A stretch of DNA of 64,000 nucleotides from Bradyrhizobium sp. SZCCT0153 (GTDB lineage Bacteria > Pseudomonadota > Alphaproteobacteria > Rhizobiales > Xanthobacteraceae), in NCBI RefSeq assembly GCF_018129995.1, contig NZ_JAFCKS010000001.1, positions 1,461,001-1,525,000 on the forward strand. Direction: 5' to 3'. The translations under genes and the position numbers were made by a program. Shown here piece by piece: positions 8,635 through 15,976 of this stretch; the stretch's first letter is position 1, and every line of letters begins with the position of its first letter. Under the pieces are notes generated by a model. The model had not been told where the DNA came from. It saw nothing but the letters and a program-made list of their open reading frames with translations, and made no database searches.

Positions 8635-10071
8635 CTAAATATCGGCGCCGCCATCGGGGCCGACCGAGGCAATGCGCACCATGTTGGTCGTGCCGGGAAT
8701 GCCGAGCGGCACGCCGGCGACGATCAGCACGCGCTGGCCGGCGCGGACGAAGCCGTCGCGGAACGCGATCTGGCCGGCGCGGCTCACCATGTCGTCCTGG
8801 TCGCGCGCATCTTCCGCCACCACGCAATGCACGCCCCAGACCACCGCAAGCCGACGGCCGGCGGTGATGTTGGGCGTGATCGCCACGATCGGCGGCTTCG
8901 GCCGCTCGCGCGCCACGCGCACGGCGGTGGAGCCCGAGCTGGTCCAGCAGATCAGGGCAGGCAGGTCCAATGTCTCGGCGATCTGCCGCGCGGCGTCGGC
9001 GATGGCGTCGCCGGCGGTGGCTTCCGGCGCCGGGCGCTGAGCTGTAATGACGGAGCGGTAGATCGGGTCGCGCTCGACCTCCTCGCCGATGCGGTTCATG
9101 GTCGAGACCGCCTCGACCGGGAATTTTCCGGCCGCCGATTCCGCCGACAGCATGATGGCGTCGGCGCCCTCATAGACGGCGGTGGCGACGTCGGAGACCT
9201 CAGCGCGGGTCGGCACCGGCGACTGGATCATCGATTCCAGCATCTGGGTCGCGATCACCACCGGCTTGCCGGCGCGGCGCGCCATCCGCGTCATCTGCTT
9301 CTGCAGGCTCGGCACGCGCTCCAGCGGCAGTTCGACGCCGAGGTCGCCGCGCGCCACCATCAGGGCGTCGGAGACCTCGAGGATGTCGGCGAGGCGGTCG
9401 ATCGCCTGCGGTTTCTCGATCTTGGCCATGACAGCAGCGCGGCCGCGGATCATCTTCTTGGCCTCGATGACGTCGTCGGCGCGCTGCACGAAGGACAGCG
9501 CGATCCAGTCGACGCCGGTGACCAGCGCCGCCTCGAGGTCGGCGCGGTCCTTCGGTGTCATCGCCGAGACCGGCAGGTCGGTGTCGGGCAGGCTGACGCC
9601 CTTGCGGTCGGACATCCGGCCGCCGACCACGACGCGCGTCACCGCGTGTTCCTTCGAGGTCTCCTCGGCGATCAGGCGCACCTTGCCGTCGTCGAGCAGC
9701 AGCGAATGGCCCGGCCGCAGCGCGGCCAGGATCTCCGGATGCGGGAGCTGGACGCGGGTGGTGTCGCCCGGCGTCTTGTCGGAATCCAGCGTGAAGGTCT
9801 GGCCGTTCTGCAGCTGGACCGCGCCCTCGGCGAAGGCGCCGAGCCGCAGCTTCGGCCCCTGCAGGTCGACCAGGATGCCGATCGGCCGGCCATAGCTGCT
9901 CTCGACGTTGCGGATCGTCGCCACCAGCTCCCGCATCTTGTCATGCGGGGTGTGGCTCATGTTGATGCGGAACAGGTCGGCGCCGGCCTCGAACAGGCGG
10001 CGGATCATCGCGAGGTCTGAAGAGGCAGGTCCCAGGGTCGCGAGAATCTTGATACGGCGAAGACGCCTCAT
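8635..10071 (-). CDS. pyk: pyruvate kinase
   Basis: 478 residues. It converts phosphoenolpyruvate and ADP to pyruvate and ATP, the last step of glycolysis, in the cytosol. Motifs in order: KILATLGPAS at the N-terminus, RINMSH (substrate Arg), VDLQGPKLRLG, the catalytic Lys region VMAKIEKPQAID, the family signature MVARGDLGVELP, then VIATQMLESM and MLSAESAAGKFPVEAV. The C-terminal allosteric domain is complete. The ATG overlaps the stop of the upstream DUF1036 gene by four bases (ATGA), so the two genes are translationally coupled. Confidence 0.97.
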   Translation of the reverse strand: MRRLRRIKILATLGPASSDLAMIRRLFEAGADLFRINMSHTPHDKMRELVATIRNVESSYGRPIGILVDLQGPKLRLGAFAEGAVQLQNGQTFTLDSDKTPGDTTRVQLPHPEILAALRPGHSLLLDDGKVRLIAEETSKEHAVTRVVVGGRMSDRKGVSLPDTDLPVSAMTPKDRADLEAALVTGVDWIALSFVQRADDVIEAKKMIRGRAAVMAKIEKPQAIDRLADILEVSDALMVARGDLGVELPLERVPSLQKQMTRMARRAGKPVVIATQMLESMIQSPVPTRAEVSDVATAVYEGADAIMLSAESAAGKFPVEAVSTMNRIGEEVERDPIYRSVITAQRPAPEATAGDAIADAARQIAETLDLPALICWTSSGSTAVRVARERPKPPIVAITPNITAGRRLAVVWGVHCVVAEDARDQDDMVSRAGQIAFRDGFVRAGQRVLIVAGVPLGIPGTTNMVRIASVGPDGGADI

Positions 10072-10655
10072 GGCTTATTTCCAGGCGGGGGTGGCAGGCC
10101 GGGCGAGCCCGGGGGGGTAGCACCGGGCGGGCCATTGGGCAAACCCGGAACGCCGCCACCCGGACCGACGGGGCCGGGCATGCCGGGCAAGCGCTGCTGT
10201 TGTGACGGCTGCTCATTGGCGTCGGTGAGCTGCACCGTCCAGGCCCGCTGCTCGCCGGTATCGACCTCGAAATAGCCGGTCCGGTCGTAGCCGCGCGCCA
10301 GGCAATCCTCGGTGCCGCGGATGGTGAATTCCTTGTCGCGCGAGCACATGAAGGCCTGGCCCGACCATTCGCCGCCGCGGTCGTAGTCGATGGCGTAGAT
10401 GTAATAGAAGCGGGCGACCAGCGTTCCCCGCAGCAGGGTCTCGCAGGAGCGGGAGGAGATGTTCCACCAGCCCTCGGTGGTCCAGCCCTCGGCATCCTTG
10501 TAGCCCAGCGCGATGCCGACCCGGCTCGATGTGTTGTTGCAAAGCCGGAAATCGGCGGAGGCCGGGCTGGCCCAGAGGCACAGCAGGCCAACCACCAGCA
10601 CCGGGACCAACCGGGCGAGCAGGCGAAGGGGGGAGCGGGGAGATTCGGCGATCAT
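10068..10655 (-). CDS. DUF1036 protein with signal peptide and collagen-like Gly/Pro tail
   Basis: 195 residues. A hydrophobic leader (LLARLVPVLVVGLLCLWASPASA) sends it out of the cytoplasm. The DUF1036 domain spans about 35-145 and carries FRLCNNTSSRVGIALGYKD, EGWWNISSRSC and YYIYAIDYDRGGEW, with six cysteines in all (two in LCNNT/SSRSC and others near MCSRDKE and EDCLARG) that could form disulphides. The last 40 residues are a Gly/Pro-rich series (PGMPGPVGPGGGVPG and so on), unlike the rest. It overlaps pyk by four bases and is the first gene of that pair. Its function is unknown. Confidence 0.85.
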   Translation of the reverse strand: MIAESPRSPLRLLARLVPVLVVGLLCLWASPASADFRLCNNTSSRVGIALGYKDAEGWTTEGWWNISSRSCETLLRGTLVARFYYIYAIDYDRGGEWSGQAFMCSRDKEFTIRGTEDCLARGYDRTGYFEVDTGEQRAWTVQLTDANEQPSQQQRLPGMPGPVGPGGGVPGLPNGPPGATPPGSPGLPPPPGNKP

Positions 10656-10836
10656 TGTCGCGGAAGCTATATCAGATCATTGACGATTTGGCGTAGGGCC
10701 CAGGGAACGGCCCCAAAGCCGGGTTCGAGCTCCGTTTGACCCGCGATATGGCAAAATCTGTGACAAGGCCCCACCTGATCCCGTAATGGTGACCACCATC
10801 CGGGTCAGTCCAATTCGCAAGCCGAGGGATCCAGCC

Positions 10837-11139
10837 ATGGCAATCGACGACAAAACCAGAACGGAGCTCGAGGCCGCCGCTTTCCGGCGCCTGGTCGATC
10901 ATCTGAAGACGCGGACGGACGTCCAGAACATCGACCTGATGAATCTGGCGGGCTTCTGCCGCAATTGCCTGTCCAACTGGCTCAAGGATGCTGCGGACGC
11001 GCAAGGCGTGCCCTTAAGCAAGGACGAGAGCCGCGAGGCCGTCTACGGCATGCCCTACGAGACCTGGAAGTCGAAATACCAGGGCACGGCCACGGCCGAG
11101 CAGATCGAGGCCATGAAGAAGGTCCATCCCGGGCACTGA
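10837..11139 (+). CDS. DUF1244 family protein
   Basis: 100 residues from ATG 10837 (GAGGGA upstream); an in-frame earlier start adds a poor extension. The sequence contains the family core FRRLVDHLKTRTDVQNIDLM, then LAGFCRNCLSNWL with a CxxC pair, and YGMPYETWKSKYQ. DUF1244 proteins are small helical cytosolic proteins found across alpha- and gammaproteobacteria, with no established role. The CxxC pair could bind a metal or form a disulphide, but that is a guess. Confidence 0.88.
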   Translation: MAIDDKTRTELEAAAFRRLVDHLKTRTDVQNIDLMNLAGFCRNCLSNWLKDAADAQGVPLSKDESREAVYGMPYETWKSKYQGTATAEQIEAMKKVHPGH

Positions 11140-11274
11140 ATTCGCGCGGCCTGAGTCGCACCACACAACAGCTTTCTTCGCCTTGCCGAAGGAAGGTGTG
11201 GGCGCGCTGTGGACGAGCGCGATGCTTGCTTGAACGCAGGGGACACCAACCCTAAGGGTCTACCCAGCACGCGC

Positions 11275-11296
11275 GGTGACGGATGCCGGCGTCACC
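11275..11296. promoter_or_regulatory. small perfect inverted repeat upstream of gapR
   Basis: Arms GGTGACG (11275-11281) and CGTCACC (11290-11296), ending 31 bp before the gapR start. It could be an operator or a leader hairpin; no direct evidence for either. Confidence 0.4.
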
Positions 11297-11327
11297 TCGT
11301 TTTGCCAGTTCCATTGGGAGTACCAAG

Positions 11328-11600
11328 ATGGCCACCTCCGCCGCCGTCCGCGACGACGAGCCCGCGACGAAATTTGCCAAGGACCAGCTCAAATCCATCA
11401 TCGAGCGCATCGAGCGGCTGGAGGAAGAGAAGAAGGCGATCTCCGACGACATCCGCGACGTCTATGCCGAGAGCAAGGGCAACGGCTACGACGTCAAGGC
11501 GCTGCGCGCCATCGTGCGGATGCGCAAGCAGGATCCCAACGAGCGCGCCGAGGCCGAGACGATTCTCGAAACCTATATGCAGGCGCTGGGGATGATCTGA
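11328..11600 (+). CDS. gapR: GapR-like nucleoid-associated protein (DUF2312)
   Basis: 90 residues from ATG 11328. GapR is an essential alphaproteobacterial chromosome-structuring protein that binds overtwisted, AT-rich DNA ahead of replication and transcription and stimulates topoisomerases. The family core is plain: [19 protein letters not shown] as a coiled coil, [18 protein letters not shown], then [20 protein letters not shown]. The length is nearly that of Caulobacter GapR. It stands as a single gene. Confidence 0.93.
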   Translation: MATSAAVRDDEPATKFAKDQLKSIIERIERLEEEKKAISDDIRDVYAESKGNGYDVKALRAIVRMRKQDPNERAEAETILETYMQALGMI

Positions 11601-11716
11601 GGCGATGAGGCCGCTGCGTCAGCGGTAGGAGGACCTCGTCCCGCCGCAATTTGCAGCGCACCCGGCTTGGGCAAAATCCGCACGTCTGCTAGAGTGCTCG
11701 GTGAAGGGACCGAGCA

Positions 11717-13483
11717 ATGGACGTGCCTGGACCAGAGCGCAGGCTCGCAGCCGTCCTCGCGGCTGACATGGTCGGCTTTAGTCGGCTCATGGAGGTGGAC
11801 GAGGCTGGTACGCTCGCACGCCTCAAGACCCACCGGATCGAGCTCATCGATCCGGCCATTGCCAAAAATCACGGCCGCATCATCAAGACGACGGGTGACG
11901 GCATGCTCGTCGAATTCCATAGCGTCGTCGACGCCGTGCTGTGTGCCGCTGAAATTCAGGGCCGGATGGGGCGACGCAATGCCGACGTCACGCCGCCGCG
12001 ATGGATGCAATTCCGCATTGGCATCAATCTGGGCGACGTGATCGTCGACCAGAACGATATTTTCGGCGACGGCGTCAACGTCGCGGCACGGTTGGAGGCA
12101 CTGGCCGAGCCTGGAGGTATCTGCATCTCGAGCGCGGTGCGCGACCAACTCGGCCAGCGCCTTGATGGCGTTGCATTCGAGGATATCGGCGAGCAGAACG
12201 TCAAGAACATCGCCCGTCCAATCCGCGTCTACCGGATACGGCTGGAGGAGGGTCCGGCAAGCACGCCAGTCGGCACGAAGGGCACTGCAAAGACGACAGG
12301 CAAGTCGAAGAAGCCGTCCATCGCGGTGCTGCCCTTCGCCAACATGAGCGGCGACCCGGAGCAGGAGTTCTTTGCGGACGGCCTGACCGAAGACATCATC
12401 ACCGAGCTTTCACGCTTCCACGACCTGTTGGTGATCTCCCGCAACTCGACCTTCGTGTACAAGGGCAAGGCGGTCAAGGTGCAGGACGTCGGCCGCGAAT
12501 TCGGCGTCGATTATGTCATCGAGGGCAGTGTGCGAAAGGCCGGAGATCGCGTTCGCGTCACCGTACAGCTGATCGATGCGGAAACCGACCGGCACATTTG
12601 GGCCGAACGCTACGACGGCGAGCTCAGAGACATCTTCGCCATCCAGGACGAGATGACACGGGCGATCGTCGCCACGTTGCCCGGCCGCGTCGAGGCGGCG
12701 ACGCACGATCGGGCGAACCGCAAGCCCACGGACAACATGGCGGCCTATGAATGCGTGTTGGCCGCCAAGGTCTTGCATCATCGTTCCAATCGCGAAGACA
12801 ATGCGCGGGCGCAACTTCTGCTCGACCGGGCGCTCGAACTCGATGCGAACTATGCTCACGCACACGCGTGGAAGGCGTGCGTCCTGGGCCAGACCTGGGT
12901 CTATAGCTGGTGCGCGGATCGCGAAGTCACCTTCCAGAAGGTCGCTTCAGAGCTGGAGACCGCGCTGGTCCTCGACGACAATGACAGCGACGTCCACCGC
13001 ATCCTCGCGGCGCTCAATCTGAACCGCGACGACCATGACAAGGCCACCTACCATCAGGAGCGGGCGCTTGCGCTCAACCCGAACTACGACTTGGTCGTGG
13101 TGCAACAGGGCGAACTCCTGACCTGGTTGGGCCGACCTGAAGAGGGCGTCGACTGGATCAAGAAGGCGATGCGGCTCAACCCGTATCACCCGGAACGCTT
13201 CTGGAGCCATCTCGGGCGCGCCTATTATTGTGCCGAGAAATACGCCGAAGCCGCCGAGGCCCTCTCACGGATCACACGCCCCGATCACACCCATCACGCG
13301 TTCCTTGCGGGCATCTTCGCGCAAATGGGCAACGCAATTGCCGCTGGCGCGCACGCAGCCGAAGTTCTCAAGCGTGAACCGGCATTTTCGGTGGCCAATC
13401 ATCTCTCTACCCAGCATTATAAGCGCGACGTAGATCGTCAGCGCTACGAGGCGGGCCTTCTCAGGGCAGGCCTGCCGGCTTGA
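11717..13483 (+). CDS. class III adenylate/guanylate cyclase with TolB-N-like and TPR domains
   Basis: 588 residues. The N-terminal 170 residues are a class III nucleotide cyclase domain: RRLAAVLAADMVGFSRLME with the first metal Asp, TTGDGMLVEF with the second, FRIGINLGDVIVD and GDGVNVAARLEALA. After a basic linker comes SIAVLPFANMSGDPEQEFFA, then DGLTEDIITELSR, the FlgO/TolB-N-like module common in rhizobial cyclases. The C-terminal half is TPR-like helical repeats (ALELDANYAHAHAWKA, ALALNPNYDLVVVQQGE, AMRLNPYHPERFWSHLGRAY). It probably makes cAMP in response to an unknown cue. No transmembrane segment is visible. It overlaps the next gene by four bases. Confidence 0.9.
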   Translation: MDVPGPERRLAAVLAADMVGFSRLMEVDEAGTLARLKTHRIELIDPAIAKNHGRIIKTTGDGMLVEFHSVVDAVLCAAEIQGRMGRRNADVTPPRWMQFRIGINLGDVIVDQNDIFGDGVNVAARLEALAEPGGICISSAVRDQLGQRLDGVAFEDIGEQNVKNIARPIRVYRIRLEEGPASTPVGTKGTAKTTGKSKKPSIAVLPFANMSGDPEQEFFADGLTEDIITELSRFHDLLVISRNSTFVYKGKAVKVQDVGREFGVDYVIEGSVRKAGDRVRVTVQLIDAETDRHIWAERYDGELRDIFAIQDEMTRAIVATLPGRVEAATHDRANRKPTDNMAAYECVLAAKVLHHRSNREDNARAQLLLDRALELDANYAHAHAWKACVLGQTWVYSWCADREVTFQKVASELETALVLDDNDSDVHRILAALNLNRDDHDKATYHQERALALNPNYDLVVVQQGELLTWLGRPEEGVDWIKKAMRLNPYHPERFWSHLGRAYYCAEKYAEAAEALSRITRPDHTHHAFLAGIFAQMGNAIAAGAHAAEVLKREPAFSVANHLSTQHYKRDVDRQRYEAGLLRAGLPA

Positions 13484-13950
13484 TCCGGCGCGCAGCGGAG
13501 ACCGATTGGCGATCGATCGAGAGTGAGAACGTGACTGAGCCGCTGTTGCCGCGCGAGGTGAGCCGGGCCTTCGACGACTTTCCATTGCCGATCCGCCGGC
13601 GCCTTCTCGACGTGCGCAAGCTCATCTTTGCGACAGCCAAGGCGCATGGCGACGTCGGTCCGCTGACCGAGACGTTGAAATGGGGCGAACCGGCCTATCT
13701 TACCGAGCAGTCCGGAAGCGGCAGCACCATCCGGCTCGGCCGCGTAAAGGATTCCGAGCACGCCGCCATTCTGTTCAATTGCAGGACGACGCTGGTCGAT
13801 ACGTTCCGCGAGCGCTTTCCCGATCAGTTCGAATATCGGCAGACCAGGGCGTTGTTGTTGCCGATGTCGGGCAAGCTGTCCACGCAGCCGCTATCGGTCT
13901 GTCTATCGCTAGCGCTCACGTATCATCTGGATCGGCGGCGGAAGCGCTAG
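13480..13950 (+). CDS. DUF1801 domain protein
   Basis: 156 residues if translation starts at the TTG overlapping the cyclase stop (TTGA), or 139 from the GTG at 13531, which has a purine-rich GAGAGTGAG ahead of it. The body is a DUF1801/YdhG-like alpha-beta domain: LDVRKLIFATAKAHGDVGPL, TETLKWGEPAYLTEQSGSGS and ILFNCRTTLVDTFRERFPD. Members are small cytosolic proteins of unknown role. Overlap with the cyclase gene suggests co-transcription. Confidence 0.82.
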   Translation: MIRRAAETDWRSIESENVTEPLLPREVSRAFDDFPLPIRRRLLDVRKLIFATAKAHGDVGPLTETLKWGEPAYLTEQSGSGSTIRLGRVKDSEHAAILFNCRTTLVDTFRERFPDQFEYRQTRALLLPMSGKLSTQPLSVCLSLALTYHLDRRRKR

Positions 13951-14053
13951 AGCATGATCCGGAAAAGTGCGAAGCGGTTTTCCGAAAAGATCATGCTCAA
14001 ACAAGAACCTAAAGCGCGATGACGATTCATCCCAATCTCATCGCGCTTTAGCA
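13948..14053 (-). repeat. composite palindromic element, copy 1 (reverse orientation)
   Basis: Two hairpins are joined by a linker. 13952-13996 has arms GAGCATGATC/GATCATGCTC around a GGAAAA..TTTTCC inner stem. 14012-14050 has arms AAAGCGCGATGA/TCATCGCGCTTT. Read on the minus strand, the order and linker match the copies at 28265, 29474 and 58941. The element starts at the stop codon of the DUF1801 gene. Confidence 0.88.
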
Positions 14054-14066
14054 TCGCTCCAAGACG

Positions 14067-15701
14067 TCAGCGCAGCGAAGCCGTCCGCATGACGAACGAC
14101 GTCGTCTCGAGCTTTGCGGTCGCAGTGCCCGTGAAACTGTCGCAGGACATGCCCTGCATCGGATCGTCGACAAACCCCACGGCGATCACGGACTGCGGCT
14201 TGACGAAGTAGGCGCGCATTGCGGCGGTGTCGAGCTCGCCCATCAGCGTGACGGACATCGCGCGGCTGGCGCTCGGCGACAGCATCACGATCTTGAGCCA
14301 GATGCTCTCGCCCTTGGCCGCGGAGAGCCGGGTCGCGGTCGCGACCATGCCGTCGATGCGCTTGCCGACCACCGTGTTGATCTCGGTCGCGGGCGCAAGG
14401 TTGCGCGCCGCGGAGGCGGGGCGACCGGAGCGCGGGATCGGCGCGGAGGCAGCGACGACGTTGGCGCGGTCGACCGGCGATGCGGACGCCGGCGCATAGG
14501 CCAGCGCCTGATAGGCCGCGTTGGAGACGCTCGCGGTTGCTTGCGGATCGGTGGCGGAAGCAAGCGCCTGACGTGCCTTCAGCGCGGCGATCTGCGCCGG
14601 CGTCGCCTGCTGCGGCGTGGCCGGGGTGTCCCAGAAACCGCGGGCATTGATGATGTCGGCGGGGGTCTCGGGCTTGCTGTCGGCAGGTCTGCCGGCTGCC
14701 GGCTTGTCAGCCACGGGCGCGGGCTTCGGCCTGGGCGGCGCGACGATCTGCGCATCGGCCGAAGCGAGCTGGATCGTGGCGGCCACTGACGGCTTGGCGC
14801 GCGGCGTCGGCACCGGATCGGCGGGCCTGGCTGCGGCGGCGACCACGGTCGGCGCGGCTGGCTTCGCGCTCGCGGCGGGCGCGCCCTCGTCATCCTCGTC
14901 GCTGCTCGTGGCGGCCGGAGCCGACTTGCCCCTGAATAATGCGGCAAAGAAATTCGGCTTGCTGCCGGAATCGTCGCCGCTACCGCGGCGCTCGATGTCG
15001 GCCTTGGCGAGCTCATAGCCCTTCAGCGGCGTGCCGTCGGCCGGGACATGCACCGTGCGGCCGTCCGGGAAGACGCGGGCGAGCTGGTCATGCGTCATGC
15101 GCGGCCAGTGCCGGATGCTGCCGGTGTCCAGATGCACGAAGGGCGAGCCGGAGGTCGGATAGAAGCCGACGCCGCCGCGCTGGAGGCGCAGTCCGGCGAA
15201 GCGGATCTGCTCCAGCGGCACGTTCGGAATGTAGAAGTCCATCGCATGCCCCAGCATGTGCTGGCTGAAGCGCGCCACACCGGAGGAGCGGCGGCGGAGC
15301 ATGGCGTTGGTGGCAGGGGAGCGGTAGGAGGAGATGATCTGGATCGGCTGCTTGGCGTCGACGTCGCGATAGACTTCCCAGAGGATGTCGAAGAGGTGAC
15401 GGTCCATGACCGTCTCGTCCTGGGTGCGCCAGTCGCGCAGGAAGTGGTTGAGCTGCTTCAGCGCCGTTTCGTCGTAGCGCCCTTCGCGCTTGAAGGTGAC
15501 GGTGAGGTCTTCGCCGGAATGGGTGTGGTGGAACGAGAGCGTCTTGGTTTCGTTCAGCGCCGCCGCGTCATGAACCGAACCCGCGGCAGCAAACAGCAAT
15601 ACGGAAGCAAGGCCGATCCGGGATCCGGCCTTCACTCCCGCATGGGACAACGACAGCACAGCGAATTGGCGTGCGAGACCAGTCAGCACGTTAGAGCCCA
15701 C
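14067..15701 (-). CDS. DUF882/M15-type peptidoglycan peptidase-like protein with long Ala/Pro-rich tail
   Basis: 544 residues. After a signal-anchor region (GSRIGLASVLLFAAAGSVHDAAA) comes a DUF882 domain (about 48-210) related to M15 D-Ala-D-Ala metallopeptidases. Zinc-ligand segments are RFSQHMLGHAMDFYIP and FVHLDTGSIRHWPRM, and IQIISSYRSPATNAML is the family's substrate-loop signature. Residues about 225-430 are low complexity (Ala, Pro, Lys), probably a wall-spanning linker. The last 100 residues form a second ordered region (GESIWLKIVMLSPSASRAMS) that I do not recognise. It likely trims or binds cell-wall peptides in the periplasm. Confidence 0.88.
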   Translation of the reverse strand: MGSNVLTGLARQFAVLSLSHAGVKAGSRIGLASVLLFAAAGSVHDAAALNETKTLSFHHTHSGEDLTVTFKREGRYDETALKQLNHFLRDWRTQDETVMDRHLFDILWEVYRDVDAKQPIQIISSYRSPATNAMLRRRSSGVARFSQHMLGHAMDFYIPNVPLEQIRFAGLRLQRGGVGFYPTSGSPFVHLDTGSIRHWPRMTHDQLARVFPDGRTVHVPADGTPLKGYELAKADIERRGSGDDSGSKPNFFAALFRGKSAPAATSSDEDDEGAPAASAKPAAPTVVAAAARPADPVPTPRAKPSVAATIQLASADAQIVAPPRPKPAPVADKPAAGRPADSKPETPADIINARGFWDTPATPQQATPAQIAALKARQALASATDPQATASVSNAAYQALAYAPASASPVDRANVVAASAPIPRSGRPASAARNLAPATEINTVVGKRIDGMVATATRLSAAKGESIWLKIVMLSPSASRAMSVTLMGELDTAAMRAYFVKPQSVIAVGFVDDPMQGMSCDSFTGTATAKLETTSFVMRTASLR

Positions 15702-15976
15702 CCAGTCGACCAGCGTTCAAAATGGACTCTCCCGCCAACCCCGTTAGCGCGCGAAAGAGGATGAACGCTTTGTTAAAGCGAGAAGGTTAATTTGAGGTTG
15801 ACCTTCCCGCCCCCAAACCAAGTCAGAATACGAACCTAACCGGCTGAGTGTGGCAAAAAAACGCCCGCTGCCCGAGGTCGGATGGAGAATGGTTAACGTT
15901 AAGCGACCCCATCCAGAGGATGAGGTCGCTGATTTTATTGCAGAATTTCAAAAAACAGACGCCGGGCCGGCCCGGC

